A stretch of 64,000 nt of DNA from Isoetes taiwanensis (lineage: Eukaryota > Streptophyta > Lycopodiopsida > Isoetales > Isoetaceae), in NCBI GenBank assembly GCA_021234155.1, contig JAJEKV010000426.1:126001-190000 (forward strand), written 5' to 3'. Shown in pieces: positions 47,189 to 59,066 of the stretch. The position numbers were made by a program, and so were the translations under genes. Numbering within the stretch: position 1 is the stretch's first letter; every line of letters begins with the position of its first letter. Below the pieces are notes generated by a model. The model did no database searches, was not told where the DNA came from, and saw nothing but the letters and a program-made list of their open reading frames with translations.

Positions 47189-50117
47189 GCCTCTTTAGGA
47201 GACTTACATGGAAGACCCTATGGATTTTGAGATGTACTGGAAGGTCCAACTTGTAGGATTGGCTACCTACTCTTTTGGTTATCCGGAATGGCCCAGCCCA
47301 TCTTGGAGCAAGCTTCTTGCAATTGCCGATGCGGAGCTTCGCTTGCTTGACTTTGATCTTCAGCCATACGTTGTCTTCAACCTGGAATTCCCTTACCATT
47401 ATGTGCTTATCGGCTATGGCTTTTCTGCCTACTTCTCGCTGCTAGAAGATATCCTCTTACCTCCTCCACTAACTGTTGCATATCCGATAACATCTGCTGG
47501 GAGACTTCCACTTTTGACACTGGATTGTGCCATGTATCTGGGGTGAGACACTGATACCCATAATTAATCATGAAAGGAGACATCTGGGATGACTCTTGCT
47601 TGGTGCTGTTGTAGGCAAACTCCACTAAGTGGATGAAATCATCCCACTTAGACTGTTTGTTCCAAACATAATTCCTTAACATGTCCTCGATGATTCGGTT
47701 GGTTCGCTCCGTCTGACCATCCGTCTGAGGATGGTATGCTGTGCTCATAGAGAGCTTCATCTGAATGGTGGTAAATAGATCCTGCCAGAATGCACTCATA
47801 AATTTTGAATCTCTATCCGAGATTATTTCCCTCGGTATCCCGTGGAGTCTAAAGATCTCTTTGGTAAACAATACGGCAGTGTCCAATGCCGTGTCTGTGG
47901 TCCTACACGGCACGAAATGTGCCATCTTCAACAACTTGTCCACCACCACCATTAATGCATCTTTGCCGCTTATAGTTCTCGGGAGTCTCGTAATGAAATC
48001 CATACTTATGGCTTCCCATTTTGCATTTGGCACAGGCAATGGCTCTAAAGCTCTTGGAATCCGGAGTTGTTCCGCTTTTGTCTGCTGACATAGCTGACAC
48101 TCATGAATGTACCTGGCTATTTGCTTCTTCAATTCCGTCAACTCCTAAGGCGACATCCTGTAGGGCGCCTTACTTGTTGGCTTCGTTCCTGGCTCAAGTG
48201 CTAGTTCACACTCGACTCCTCTGTAAGGTAGAAGTTGCTTGATCTCATCTGGGAACAAATCGTGGAATTCCTTCACCAACTTGGCTATGGGCTTTGGGAG
48301 CTTGCTCAACGCTTTGGCCTCTTTGTCTTCCTCTGCCTCTTGCTCGTCAATTTTGAGTTTAAAGACATAGGCCACTTGCTCCTTCCTTATGCATCTAAGT
48401 AGCTTCTTACTAGACATGCATTGCATGATTGGGGTGACTTCTTTACCTGTTATCTCAATGACCTTGCCCTCTGGCATCGTTAAGGTTACTTTTCGCTTCC
48501 CACAATCAATCACGGCTCTAGCCGGTCCAAGGTATTCCATGCCTATGATCAAGTCATACTTGCCGATGTTCATCACTTCCGCTCCTATTCCAACATTGAT
48601 ACCTGGCAAGTCGATCCTCTTTCCTGTTGTGTGTCGGATTGCCCCACTTGCCAATACAACCGGTCTAGGCTTGGAGTTCAAAGGCTTCAGCTTCAACATC
48701 TCTACCATCCTTGGTGAAGCAAAATTGTGGGTACTCCCTATGGCTATCAACACTATGAAGGACTTGGCCCGGACCTTCCCATCGTCGAAATGACTTGGTA
48801 CTGACTCTCAACATTCTCGGAGTCAATAGCAGCAAAGATGTGGCACTTACCCTAGATGTAGTCGTGAGCATATTCTTCGTCGATCTCCGGGAGTGTCTCC
48901 CATCCTCCTAGCTCTATCAACGCCGCATTCATCACAAATGGGCAGTTATGTGTCCGATGTCCTTGCTGGAAGCACCTGAAGCACAACTGCTTTTCAATAC
49001 ATTTCTGCCTCCTCCTTGGGGATGGACTGTAAGAACTGCTTCACTGCTTTGGAGTAGTTTAAACCACCTCCTTGCTCCTTATCCTTGAAGCTGACCTGCT
49101 TCTTGTCCTGCTTGCCGAAATTTGCGTTGTCTTGCTTTCCATAATTTGCATTGTACTGCGGTCTAGTAGCTGCTGGGCTTGTTGCTCTTGGGCTGTAGCT
49201 TCATGTAGCCTTCCCCTTGTCCTGATAGTACTGTTGCCTCGACCCACTCCCTTGAGGTCCTGTTCCTTGCAAGCTCACTGCTTTCGACTCTGCTTCTGAC
49301 ACTATTCTGGGGTTTATTGCTCTCACCGGCTTCTTGATCTCCTCGTTCAAGCCTTCAACGTACCCCTCTACTGCATGTCTTTCACTCAATTTGGCACATA
49401 GAGCCTCGACCTCATGAACTCTTCGGTGTACTTCTGGACTGTCTTATTGCCCTGCTCCAACCTGTAGAACATTTGCATCATATGACACTTGTATTCCCTC
49501 GGCACGTAATGACACTTAAATGCCTTGGAGAACTTCTTAAATCTGCAGCTGTCTCTGCTTAACCCATGGGCTTTGGCATAGCCTTTCCACCAAATTCTTG
49601 GCTGCTCCCTTGAGATTGGCTGTTGCTACCCTGCCCTTGTCCTTATCCTTCATGCTATAAGCATTCCCATACTCCCTCATTTCATCCAACCAAGCCTCGG
49701 CTTCCATTCCAGACCTGTTATCCCCTGAGAACTGTTCCAACTTCCTGAGTTTCTACACGTTGCTCAGTGCCGGGTCGACTTTCTTCTGATAGTTGGCTTC
49801 CATTCTGCCCCTATCACGATTGGGACCCTCCCGACGGTCCTGTCAATCGTTCTCCTGCTCTTCAGATTCGGAGTCGGAGTCGGTTCAGGTAGTTGGACAT
49901 TTTGGTCTGGTCCCATTGTTGCCGCCCCTGTCGGCAAGGCTCTTATTTCGTGGATATCCGACCTTATCTGCGATAATTCCTCTTCTGGGGTTCGTGCCTC
50001 GAACTCCTGGAACAGGTTCCTTGGCTGAAATTGCCTTGCGGGTATTTGGTCTTCCTGAGGTTGTCTATCTTCTTCCACATTCCTGGGTGCTCTAGCTGCA
50101 TACACATTAGATTGCAC
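47189..50117 (-). pseudogene. Degenerate Ty3/gypsy gag-protease-integrase lacking reverse transcriptase
   Basis: From the right: gag ('EQFSGDNRSGMEAEAWLDEM') with frameshifts; a CCHC knuckle 'CFRCFQQGHRTHNCP' near 48960-49010; and a protease-like segment at 48753 with 'LIAIGSTHNF' where 'LIDSGSTHNF' is expected, so the catalytic Asp is lost. The start of reverse transcriptase, 'KAPYRMSP', is followed by a TAG (48145-48147) and 'ELTELKKQ'. Here the sequence jumps directly to the integrase zinc region 'YIHECQLCQQTK' and the DDE core ('MDFITRLP', 'ISDRDSKF', 'TDGQTERTN'), then the tail 'VFHVSLLKRHT'. Reverse transcriptase and RNase H are deleted. It is split from its last part (29162-29430) by copia-2. 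The 5' LTR is absent. Confidence 0.9.
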
Positions 50118-50280
50118 TCTGATGATTAGCTTTTTGTTTGTTATTGCATTGGTTTATGTGGTGATATAGTTATGGGGACAAAATATATCAAAAGAACATA
50201 CATAACGCCATCACTTATATTCATAAGATATAATATTTTTACATTCAATAAATAGAGATAGAGAATTAGACATTTTAATC
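50118..50280. other. Junction between gypsy remnant and the H3-like gene block
   Basis: 160 bp of AT-rich DNA with no LTR, primer site or gene. The gypsy 5' end is truncated here. Confidence 0.5.
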
Positions 50281-51804
50281 CTATTCTTGGAATCTTCTGT
50301 ATGCTAGGTTGTCTTCCAAGAATTTCTTCACTTGGGTTGTGCCAACTGTTTGCCCCAAGTTTCTAAGGATGTTGGTGGCCGTGCCACATTGGAGTGCTAT
50401 CACCAAGTCTTCGGCTCTCCTCTCCGATGTGTAGGCTGTGGTGACGGCCAACCTGCCATGTCGCCTGTATGGGACCGCAAAGTCGAAGATGCTTAAAGCT
50501 ATTGTCCTCTTGACCAGGATGACATGATCGATGTTTGGGGGCATCCGGGCGTGTCTTTCGAATCCTGAGAGGGCAATCAGCATGAAGACTCCTTCTTCTC
50601 CGCATGGGCTAAACTGGCAGTGTATAACCGCTATCCTTCCGTCGGTGAGGAGTGGCAAGTAAAACCTAAGGGCTTTGTCGTATCGTGCCCTGCCCTGCCT
50701 CCCCGGCCTCTTCTCTGGTTCTGATTTCGGCCCTGTGTCTTCCGGAGTATTCGTCTACCAGTACCGCTATCATCTCCCTGTAGTCGCCGAACATGGACCT
50801 GGAAGAGGTCAAGTTGATATTGCCTCTTTCTTGTCTGACTGGTGCTACTGCAGAGGTGCTGGGTAGGAGTGCACTCGTTGTTTTCCCTCTGATTCCCATC
50901 CGCTCTTGGAGTGCTATGAGTTCCTCCTCTGAGGATAGCTCCTGTTGTGCCATCATCTGCCTGATGATGGTGTAGGCTTGGATATCTGTTGATTGTTGAT
51001 GACTGGCCAGTGTAAGTGCGGGCCTCCCTCATACTGATGGGGAAGTCCTGAGCCTCCCGGTCGATGAAGTCATCGAGGTCGGGCTACTGGCATAGAAGGT
51101 GTAGGAGCTCGTCTATCCTGTAACCCCTGTCCCTGCACTCGGGGAGGTATGCTTCTCCTTGAATGATAACCGGGGTTAGACTGGTAACCCAAGTGGTGGA
51201 GCTATTCTTGTTGCTCTCAAACCTTCTTCGAAGCTCGGGAGGTCTTCCTCTGCTTGCTGCCTTTCCTGTATGGGGTCGATGTCGATGATGTCTTCCACGT
51301 CATACCCATGTCCTTTCTCTTCCTCCTACTCTGCCTTCGTACTCCAGAAGCATCTGCTCCTCTTTACCTGCTTCCATGGCCATGGGTTCAAGCTCTAGAG
51401 GTTGAACAGAGGGTTCTCCTATCTGGGTTTGGGCTCTTTGGGACAAGAATATAGCTACAGCTGCAGTGTAGGAGAAGTATCTCCTCCTATTTGTGGCTAT
51501 AGTCATGTAGTTGGGCATGCGGGTAGCCTTATTTTCTATGTACTTGTCTATTTTTGGGATGTCCTGCAGAGCTGCACGGAGAGCCATGCTAGGTGCAAAC
51601 TATCCTATGCAGGGGGGAAGTTATACCAGAGAGGGGCTCTATCTTGGCATGGAACTCTGTCATGATCTCTTGATAGAAGGGAGTATCATTAATGGTGGCA
51701 TCCACATCGATCTCCTTTTGAAAGACAGCGAAGATCGAGTCGATGTCAGCTTCAGCCACATGAGCAGTGGTGCTGTACCATTGCCTGAATGCAGAAGTTG
51801 CCAT
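50281..51804 (-). pseudogene. Unrecognised large protein gene with its own TATA promoter, frameshifted
   Basis: ATG at 51804 begins 'MATSAFRQWYSTTAHVAEAD'. Coding-quality sequence continues to a TAG at 50281 through several frames: a shift near 51590 into 'ALRAALQDIPKIDKYIENKA', another near 51300 into 'EDIIDIDPIQERQQAEEDL', stops near 51177 and 51088, and shifts near 50980 and 50690. The last block (from 50658) ends 'VKKFLEDNLAYRRFQE'. Predicted length is about 500 residues, with mixed helices, an acidic middle and a folded C-terminal part. I find no known domain. GC content is visibly higher than in the neighbouring AT-rich DNA. It shares promoter layout with the H3-like gene upstream, so the two probably belong to one element. 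A structural or nucleic-acid-binding protein is a guess only. Confidence 0.55.
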
Positions 51805-51913
51805 GATGTTAGTGCTGCTGGGGTTATCAAATAGATATGGAAGCGCCTCTGGGAGCTGAGAAATCACCTTGGAGTGAGGAGCAATAGAGTAGGGTGCAAA
51901 TGAGGGTTGTGGT

Positions 51914-51925
51914 CCTATTTATAGG
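51914..51925 (-). promoter_or_regulatory. TATA box of the unrecognised gene
   Basis: CCTATAAATAGG on the minus strand, about 110 bp before the ATG at 51804. The gene at 53659 has the equivalent box at 62454-62463. Confidence 0.7.
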
Positions 51926-52094
51926 CAAAACCCTAATTTGGGAAATTTTTAGGTTTGGGGATATCTATCACTTTGAAGTGCTGCTATGCAATTCATAGGA
52001 ATCTAGATAAAAAAGTGCATCCTAAGGATCTTTTTGCAATAAATTTCATCTAATTTGGAGGTAGTTGGGATGAGTTTGGGTCATTTTGGTCTGA

Positions 52095-52166
52095 CCACTC
52101 ACACAGTGCGCGAGAGCCATTCTCAAAAAGTTTGAAAATGCTCCTGGCGCACCCTGTGAGGGGTGG
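52095..52166. repeat. Promoter palindrome, copy A
   Basis: A 72-bp imperfect palindrome. The outer arms CCACTCACACAGTGCG and GGCGCACCCTGTGAGGGG pair with small bulges. The inner arms ATTCTCAAAAA and TTTGAAAAT pair around a short loop. It lies about 170 bp upstream of the TATA box at 51914. Confidence 0.8.
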
Positions 52167-52298
52167 GCTCCTGTTGGGGTCCAAGATGGCTCAAAATTTA
52201 CAATCTAAGGGTAGAACCCTACTTATCTCGGCGAGTTAGTGCGGTCTGTGCCCTTACTTTCTTCATTTGGGCAAGTCTGGACATAGATCAGTGGCCGA

Positions 52299-52370
52299 CC
52301 ACTCACACAGTGCGTGAGAGCCATTCTCAAAAAGTTTAGAAATGCTCCTAGCGCACTCTGTGAGGGGTGG
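52299..52370. repeat. Promoter palindrome, copy B
   Basis: A 72-bp copy of the palindrome at 52095-52166, same orientation, 204 bp further upstream, differing at a handful of positions (GTGCGTGAG, TAGCGCACTCTG). Confidence 0.8.
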
Positions 52371-52513
52371 GGTAAAAAACACTGACTTTTTGTCCAAATT
52401 AGGTAATTCCAATTGCAATATTATTATTATAGCCTGATTACTTACACTTTTGCACTTCAAACTTGATCAAAACATATTTTCATATTTACAAAAGTTTTGT
52501 AACTACATCAAGT

Positions 52514-53659
52514 TTAGCCATCTTCTTTTTTAATAAACCTAGCTAATTTCATATCCCTAGGCATACAAGTGACTCTTTTTGCATGGAGAGCACATGCTAG
52601 TGAGTCTTCGAAGTGCTGAACTAGCTTTTGCTCTGCTGCCTCCTGCAATGCGAGTAACATATCATCTGTTACTCTCTTGGTTTTGTCGAATTCTTGTAGG
52701 ATCTCACGGTCAATCTTGCGAAAGCAGCTCTTGGTATCAGCAGTCCATAGCTCCTCTGAAAATGACGGATCTCCCGAGCAGCTCTTGCAAAATAGGAGTC
52801 TGCCTTTCTCTTCATCGGCTTCTTCGGGGGTACGGGTCTCTCCGGAGGCGGCTTCAAAGTGTTCTTCTTAGATGGCCTTCCTCCCTCCACGTACGTTACC
52901 TTATCTTCTTCGTAATATTTTGAGTACTCCTTGTACATCTTTATGTACTCGTTGTACTCCTTCAGCTTCTTCCTGTACTCCCGCTCGTGCTTGAGTATAT
53001 ACGACTCTCATGCCGGCCTGCCCTTCTTTGGATCCGTTGTCGGCTTCAGCCACTTGGGGTATATGGGGATGCTGCTGCAGACTCTTCCTCCTCAGCATCT
53101 ACATTTGAAGGTCCCGAGCCTTCTGCTGGGTGGAGGACCCTTGACTCATCTTCATCCGACTCGGTGTCTGATGATGACGACGACGGCCTGTCGGGCTCCC
53201 GCTCCCTTATGCTCACCCCTTTTGTTGGTGTGGACTTTGTTTTCCGCGGGGGTTTCTTGGGCACTTCGGGGTCCTTTCCTTTGTCCTCCTTCAATTTCTG
53301 TCGTTCCTCCCTCAATCTTTTCCTCTCCTCCTTCTCCGCAATTCTCTTCCTCTTCACTGCTCTCTTCCTCTTTGTCATTTTCTTCAGCTTACGTACCAGC
53401 TCCTCTGGCAGTGGTTCGTCCTCGTCCCCTCCTCCATTGCCCTGATTTTTGGGGTTTTTCTGCTCATTAGGGTTTTGGGGATGTTCTTCCTTGTCTTGCT
53501 GCTCCTGATCCTCCTCCTCAGCATCAGGATTTGGTCAGGGTTCTCTTCTTGCCTGGCTCGCTCCTGAGCCTCTCTGGCCTTCTGTTGGGCTGCAAGAACC
53601 TGGACACTGACATAATCGTCTAGTACAACCATTCGAGCGGTTTGTTTGGTGCGGGCCAT
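52514..53659 (-). pseudogene. Histone H3-like protein with H3 tail carrying Met at Lys9, long charged linker and H3 fold
   Basis: ATG at 53659 starts MARTKQTAR, identical to histone H3 up to Arg8, then Met where H3 has Lys9. The rest of the normal tail is replaced by a linker of about 230 residues: Gln/Glu-rich, then strongly basic ('MTKRKRAVKRKRIAEKEERK'), acidic serine-rich ('PSSSSSDTESDEDES') and Lys/Tyr-rich ('YRKKLKEYNEYIKMYKEY'). The histone fold follows: 'REIRHFQRSYGLLIPRAAF' (H3 has REIRKYQKSTELLIRKLPF), 'ALQEAAEQKLVQHFEDS' and 'CALHAKRVTCMPRDMKLAR', ending at the TAA (52514-52516). The frame shifts near 53530, 53060 and 52705, and a TGA lies near 53010, so this copy is probably dead. 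The promoter is displaced by hAT-2, inserted 6-12 bp before the ATG. It could derive from a virus or from a mobile element that captured H3. Confidence 0.8.
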
Positions 53660-53672
53660 GTTTTGAAATATT

Positions 53673-55700
53673 AGTGTTGTCTCTAATTTTTTCCTAGCCT
53701 TAGGATATGAATTTTTTTTGGCAAATATTTGTCAAATGAAAATAGCCAATTTGGCGAAAGTCCAAAAAATCTCAAGAAACTCTATAATCCATGAGGCGAA
53801 TCTTCTAGAATTCACAGCAGATGCTTGAAAGTTAGAGTCGATATACATGAGCACATGATGTATTTGCAATGCTAGAATCTCTTTAACAAACTATGCATGC
53901 ATCTAGGTATCATGGACATGCCTAGAAGCTGGTAGAACGGGCACATGCATAGGCATCACGAATGGGAACATGAACACTTTGCCTGTCATGCAAACATGGG
54001 ACAAGTATTCCCAAGGAATAAGACATGCTTGGAGAAAAAATAGCAAATGGGAAATTGTGTTAGCTAGAGGTTGTGCCCAACAAGGAAAACGTGTAGAAGT
54101 ATCTGTCAATAGGCCGAGAGGTTGCATGTTACTATTGTGAGATTTGCTATGCTTCTTCACGATCAAATTATGCTTTGCCGGACTTGGTTTGATAGCTATG
54201 CAAAATAAAAGGATTATAGAATATAACCAACTACACCACAACTCACAACCTTTTAATCCTTGACCAACAATAGCAATCCAAACAAATGCATTAAAAATGA
54301 GTCAAGTAATAGGGAAATTATATTTCAATGCAAAAGGCAAAGGCACATTGTATACTATAAGATAGTTTGTGAATGTTGTGGCAAGACAATATTTCGGCAT
54401 GGTAATTCAGCGGTGATGTCTAGATGCATTACTTTTTTCTTCAAACAAATTATGTCCAACATGCACCAATGCTAACAGTCTAGCTAGATTATATTATAAG
54501 TTAGTGAGGGGCGATGCTCACAACTTAACAAACATCTCCAGTCTAAATAAAGTAATTGGTGTCTTTCATAAAATATTAAGATGGGATGCCATTGTCAATA
54601 GAATGTATTCTAAGTTTTCAAGTTGAATACCTATAAATGCAAGCATACTTGCATAACAAGATAATGGTCTAGCCTAGCTGAATAATTACCCAAATAATAT
54701 GAAGGAACCACCTAAGGATAGTTTCGTCATGATTGCAGACAAAAAACATTTTAAGCTCATATAATAATGGAGTAGTGATGCTCATGTATTTATTGCAATG
54801 GACCCTTTGTCTTATTGAATGTTATAGAACCAACTAAAATAGAAAATCAATACATGGGACCTCTTCCTTCTCTAATAAACGACGGCAAGGTAAGGACTTT
54901 TTTTTAACTTTATTTGCATTGAGCATTCAAACTCCTTTTTAACTTTATTTGCATTGAGTTTGCATTCGAACTCTTCCTTAAGTTAGAAATATAAGACAAA
55001 TACCAATCTTTAACATGTGGGTCATGCCGAATGAATGCAACACATCCTTTCTCTCTAGCTATGCGATCCGGCATGTGATAAATTCGTGGGACCTCATTCC
55101 ATATAGAAAATACTGTCTAAGGCACAATTTCTAATTGACAGGAATGACCAAAACTCTGTTTTCAACTTGGTTTTCAACCCAATGACATTGAAACGGCTAA
55201 ACTAATGTAGTATTGGCATTGCTGAAAACACTGTAGCAGAACACTGTAGCAGATATTCACTGTAGTTCTGTGATGATAAGTCTGTATTTACAGGGATTTC
55301 AACTAGCTGTCTGATTTACACCTGTTAACTTTTTGTAGATAGCACAGAGGTAAGACTCACGATCAAAATGGTATGACAAATACCTATATCTTTAACAATT
55401 TAAAAATGTTTTCAACATGTTACCTTGTTTTAAATTGTGCCGCAAAATATATTTGCAAATACTGAAAAATCTATCCTTCAATCAATAGATCCAAAAGAGA
55501 AAAACTGTACTGCTAGTAACAACAGTCTTCTAGATTTGCAGCATTGAATATTTACTGAACTGGAAGAAAAAATAAAGCTTACTCTGCTGCTAGAACAAAA
55601 TGCTTAATCTTAGCACCATGTCCACCATGCATGCAAAAACATATTATTTATGCCTGTTTCAGTGAATAGTCATAGCCGGAAAACTAAGTTACATGTACTA
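53673..55700. other. Non-coding left part of hAT-2
   Basis: AT-rich, with no gene recognised. Near the end 'ggcaaatatttgtc' and 'tttggcgaaa' resemble the hAT-1 right end. Confidence 0.5.
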
Positions 55701-56334
55701 AGTCACTAAGGAGTAGCAAATTAAGTACCTAAACTTGCCAACCATCCAAGTCTTCTTCATGAGACATAACCACAGCAGCATGGAGGTCTTGTGAAGTCTT
55801 AGATTTGTTCCTCTCCTTGTAATTTCTTCTACTAAGAGACGAATTCCAAATGGCCAATGCATTCTCATAAGGAAAATTTGTGTCATCATACTTACATGCA
55901 TAGATACGAAGACTACTATCTAGATTCTCTGTCAACTTGTTACGTACCTTATTCTTGAGAATGCCTAACGCACTAAATGTTTGTTCGTCTTCCACAGACC
56001 CAAGAATCAACGCTTGACAAAGATCTGCAAGCCTAAAATACTCGGACATACGCTCACAAAGCACTTGACTATTGCCAAGTATTGTCCACAACTTTGTACT
56101 AGTTGTTGGATCCTTCTTGAATTCGTCGTCAGAGAACTTCTCACATTGTGCCCACATAGTTGCACCAAAACAAATAGACTGTTCCTTCAATTTCTTTTCA
56201 TCTAAAATGCCATTAATCTCTGCCATGCCATTTTGAGATGATGTTTTACAAAAGTGAGCAGAAATAATCTTCAACCTTCCCTTAAAATCCTCATGTATTC
56301 TTTTTAGCTCTCTATCCTTCTCAGCGAAAATTTT

Positions 56335-59066
56335 AGTGGCCCCGGCGGGTCGACTTGAGTAGGATGCCTTACCTATGTGCTACATGCAGATTCGCCATCT
56401 CGTGGCACTTCATTGCCTATTACGACATTAGAATGGCCAATTAGATGTTTGCTAATTGGCGTGGTATCGGTTTTGGGGCCAATTTAGTCCCATGTGAGAT
56501 CTGCATATGCCTATGGAATGGCCATTTAGGCCAGTTGGTCAAATCCTAAATGTCTTAATTTCGCCACATCCCAAGTCATTAAGAGGCCCCCTCATAAATT
56601 CGCCACTTATGGGGGGCCAATATTAATAGAAATTCTTATTCCTAAATTTATTCACCAACTAAAAGAATCCCGCTTCACCAACTAAAAGAATCCCGCTCTT
56701 TTGCAAAATCGATTGGAAAATAGAATGTTGAGGCAATTTTTCCGTAAAGACTCCGGCATCGGATTCTCCCTACCAGCAACAAGCAAATTTTATTGAAGGA
56801 GCAGAAGTAAAATGCTGGAAACAAGGACGTCAACAATCAGGTTAGATGCTCATTAGATTTAAAATGTTGAGCAAATAGAAGTGATGACTGAATTATTATG
56901 AACAGCTTCATTTTTGTAAGATCTGTTTGTCTGAAGTTGTGTAGTAACAGAAATGACCAGTAAGCAGTGGAATAGTTTATTAAATTACATAGTGCTTTGC
57001 GTGTGGCTTAGATAATTTATGTTGATACAATAGGCTTAGTACAATGCTTAGTTCTTAGTGCAATATGCTTAATTCTAAGCGTTGTGGTACATCAAAACTT
57101 GAAAGCAGAAGTAGGTGCAATAAGTTAAGTGGTGCTGCTAGTGAAGTTCAGAGATAATACAATTTCAAGATCAGAGATGATACAATTTCAAATATACTTT
57201 GAGAAAACAACTGACTATTGCTATTAACTGTGTTTGTTTTTGCAAAAAAGTTTGCAGATGAGAGATAAGTTCAATCATGGAAAAGAAATCTCAAAAGAGT
57301 ATCAATGACTTTATGCATGCTAGTCCATCGAGCAAAAACCTTTCGCTGGTATTATCCAGTGATGACAGTTATAACTCCACTAAAGATGAGGACTATAAGA
57401 TGTCTCCTTTAGAAGAATCCGAGACAGAGTTGGATGAGACAATAGAGGATGAGCTTGATATTCAAGAACTAGATGATGACAATGAAATTGATTTGGAATA
57501 TTCTGATTTGGGCCTTGAACTCATTGGGCACAATGAATCCAGTTTTGGAAGATTGGTTAGAAAGAGGTCTTGTGTACCATACAAGGATAGAAAATCTAGT
57601 AAGTGGGATACCAATAGAAGTTTCAAAAAAGATTGGTTGGAAGAGTATCCTTTCATCGAATCAATTCAAGTGGGAAGCCGCACGATGGTTAAGTGTAATA
57701 TTTGTTCTTGGAAAAACAAGTTCCATAAGCCTCTACAATGCAAAAAAAATAATATTGATAGGCATGTGGGAAAACAGAAAGCGAAAGTTATTGAAAACGG
57801 GGTTACAAAGTATGTCTTTGTTGGATGGAAAGGTCCAGAGAAGAATTACCATGCTAGAAATGCTCAGCAATATGAAAAGTACCAAGCATTGGCATCAGAA
57901 AAGGCACGGAAAGAAACCATCTTCCATTCTTTATTTCAGAATCAGGAACTTTTGGATTACAAGGCGAAGTGCACTCAAATGAAAACAATTTTGCATTTAT
58001 TGCAACGTGGGCGTCCAATGAGAGACTATCCGGACCATGAGTCTTTACTTTGTGCTCACGGGCTGCCTAATATCCCAGCATCACATTGGTCAGAGAGTGC
58101 GGGCTGGGAATTTGCAGGTCACATGGCAGAAATTGCTAAGGCTGAGTTACGAGATTTAATTCAAGGTACAAATTTGAATTCAATTAAAGCACTTTCCATT
58201 TATATCAGGGTCTCTTCTCCCTACTTTTTAAGGTTATTTTTATGTAGCCTTTGATCATAAAAGTTTTATAGTAGGTAGAGGTCTGCTTGCTTATTGTATG
58301 CTGTAATAGGGCAGTTTATGTGCACATGGCAATTCAGGTTAGTATCCCGTTGTGTTTTGGCTGAGCATAGAGCTATGGTGTTGCATGCAATAGGTCTCAG
58401 AATAGGGCCTAGATTTTGCTATTTCTTATTTTTTATAGGGAAGATTGTGATGCAAGGCAAGTAGGCAAGGTTACAGGGAATTTACACATTAACTATCAAT
58501 TACATGATCTAGGAAGGTAGGAACAGACAGTATGAAGCTCTGATATGATGCATACAGAAGCATAAGTAGCTAGCTTGTATAAGATTATTGTGATTGGAAA
58601 ATATAAGGTGAACAGTAAGAGATCTGATACAGGGATTCCATGAAACCTTGCAGTAGAGGTCTGTATCCCTGTAGAGGTTTGAATCTTTAATTTTTTTCAG
58701 TTGTTTTCTCTTCTCTGCACCTTGCATGCTACTATACGAAGAGAGCATTTTAGTGGTCATACAGAGCATGGTGTTAAGTTGGATTTAATAGATATGCATT
58801 AGGAACTTGATGCCTATATCAGAGACCACTAATTTTCTTTCCTGCAGATGCGTGAGCGTAAGCGAGGCTCTATATTCAATAAGGTTCTAGCTAAAAATTG
58901 CCATTTAAGCTACACATATTTTGCAAAAAGGTTCAAAAATTGCCAATTGGGTTGCAACCACATTATAAAGAAGTAGGAAAAATGGCCAGTTCAGGCTATA
59001 CTTTGATGGGCGTGTTTTACAAGGAATGGCCAATTTATTGTACTTATTCAAAATTATAGGTCCCTT
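56335..59066 (+). mobile_element. hAT-3: nested 2.7-kb hAT-type element
   Basis: It is flanked by a perfect 8-bp duplication AAAATTTT (56327-56334 and 59067-59074). Ends are AGTGGCCCC… and …GGTCCCTT, with short, imperfect inversion. Both end regions are rich in GGCCA/TGGCC/ATTGCC motifs (56420-56640 and 58895-59035), probably subterminal binding sites. It contains a truncated hAT transposase gene on the plus strand. Confidence 0.8.
57277..58254 (+). pseudogene. N-terminal part of a hAT transposase in hAT-3
   Basis: ATG at 57277 opens 325 codons. An acidic N-terminus is followed by a BED-like zinc finger ('VKCNICSWKNKFHK…DRHVGK'), 'TILHLLQRGRPMRDYPDHES' and 'LPNIPASHWSESAGWEF'. These match, in order, the equivalent part of the transposase in the host element hAT-2. 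The protein stops before the catalytic 'SLDEAS…VDG' region, possibly at an intron border ('IYIR|GTCTC'), and no later exons are visible. The element is therefore non-autonomous. Confidence 0.75.

Noticed and set aside
52901-53098. ORF in another frame of the linker of the H3-like gene
   Set aside because: It is a shadow frame; the Lys/Tyr-rich frame leading into the histone fold is the coding one.
52931-53470. Plus-strand ORF of 179 codons opposite the H3-like gene
   Set aside because: Composition (Ser/Leu/Phe-rich) is that of the complement of Lys/Glu-rich codons; the minus strand has recognisable protein motifs.
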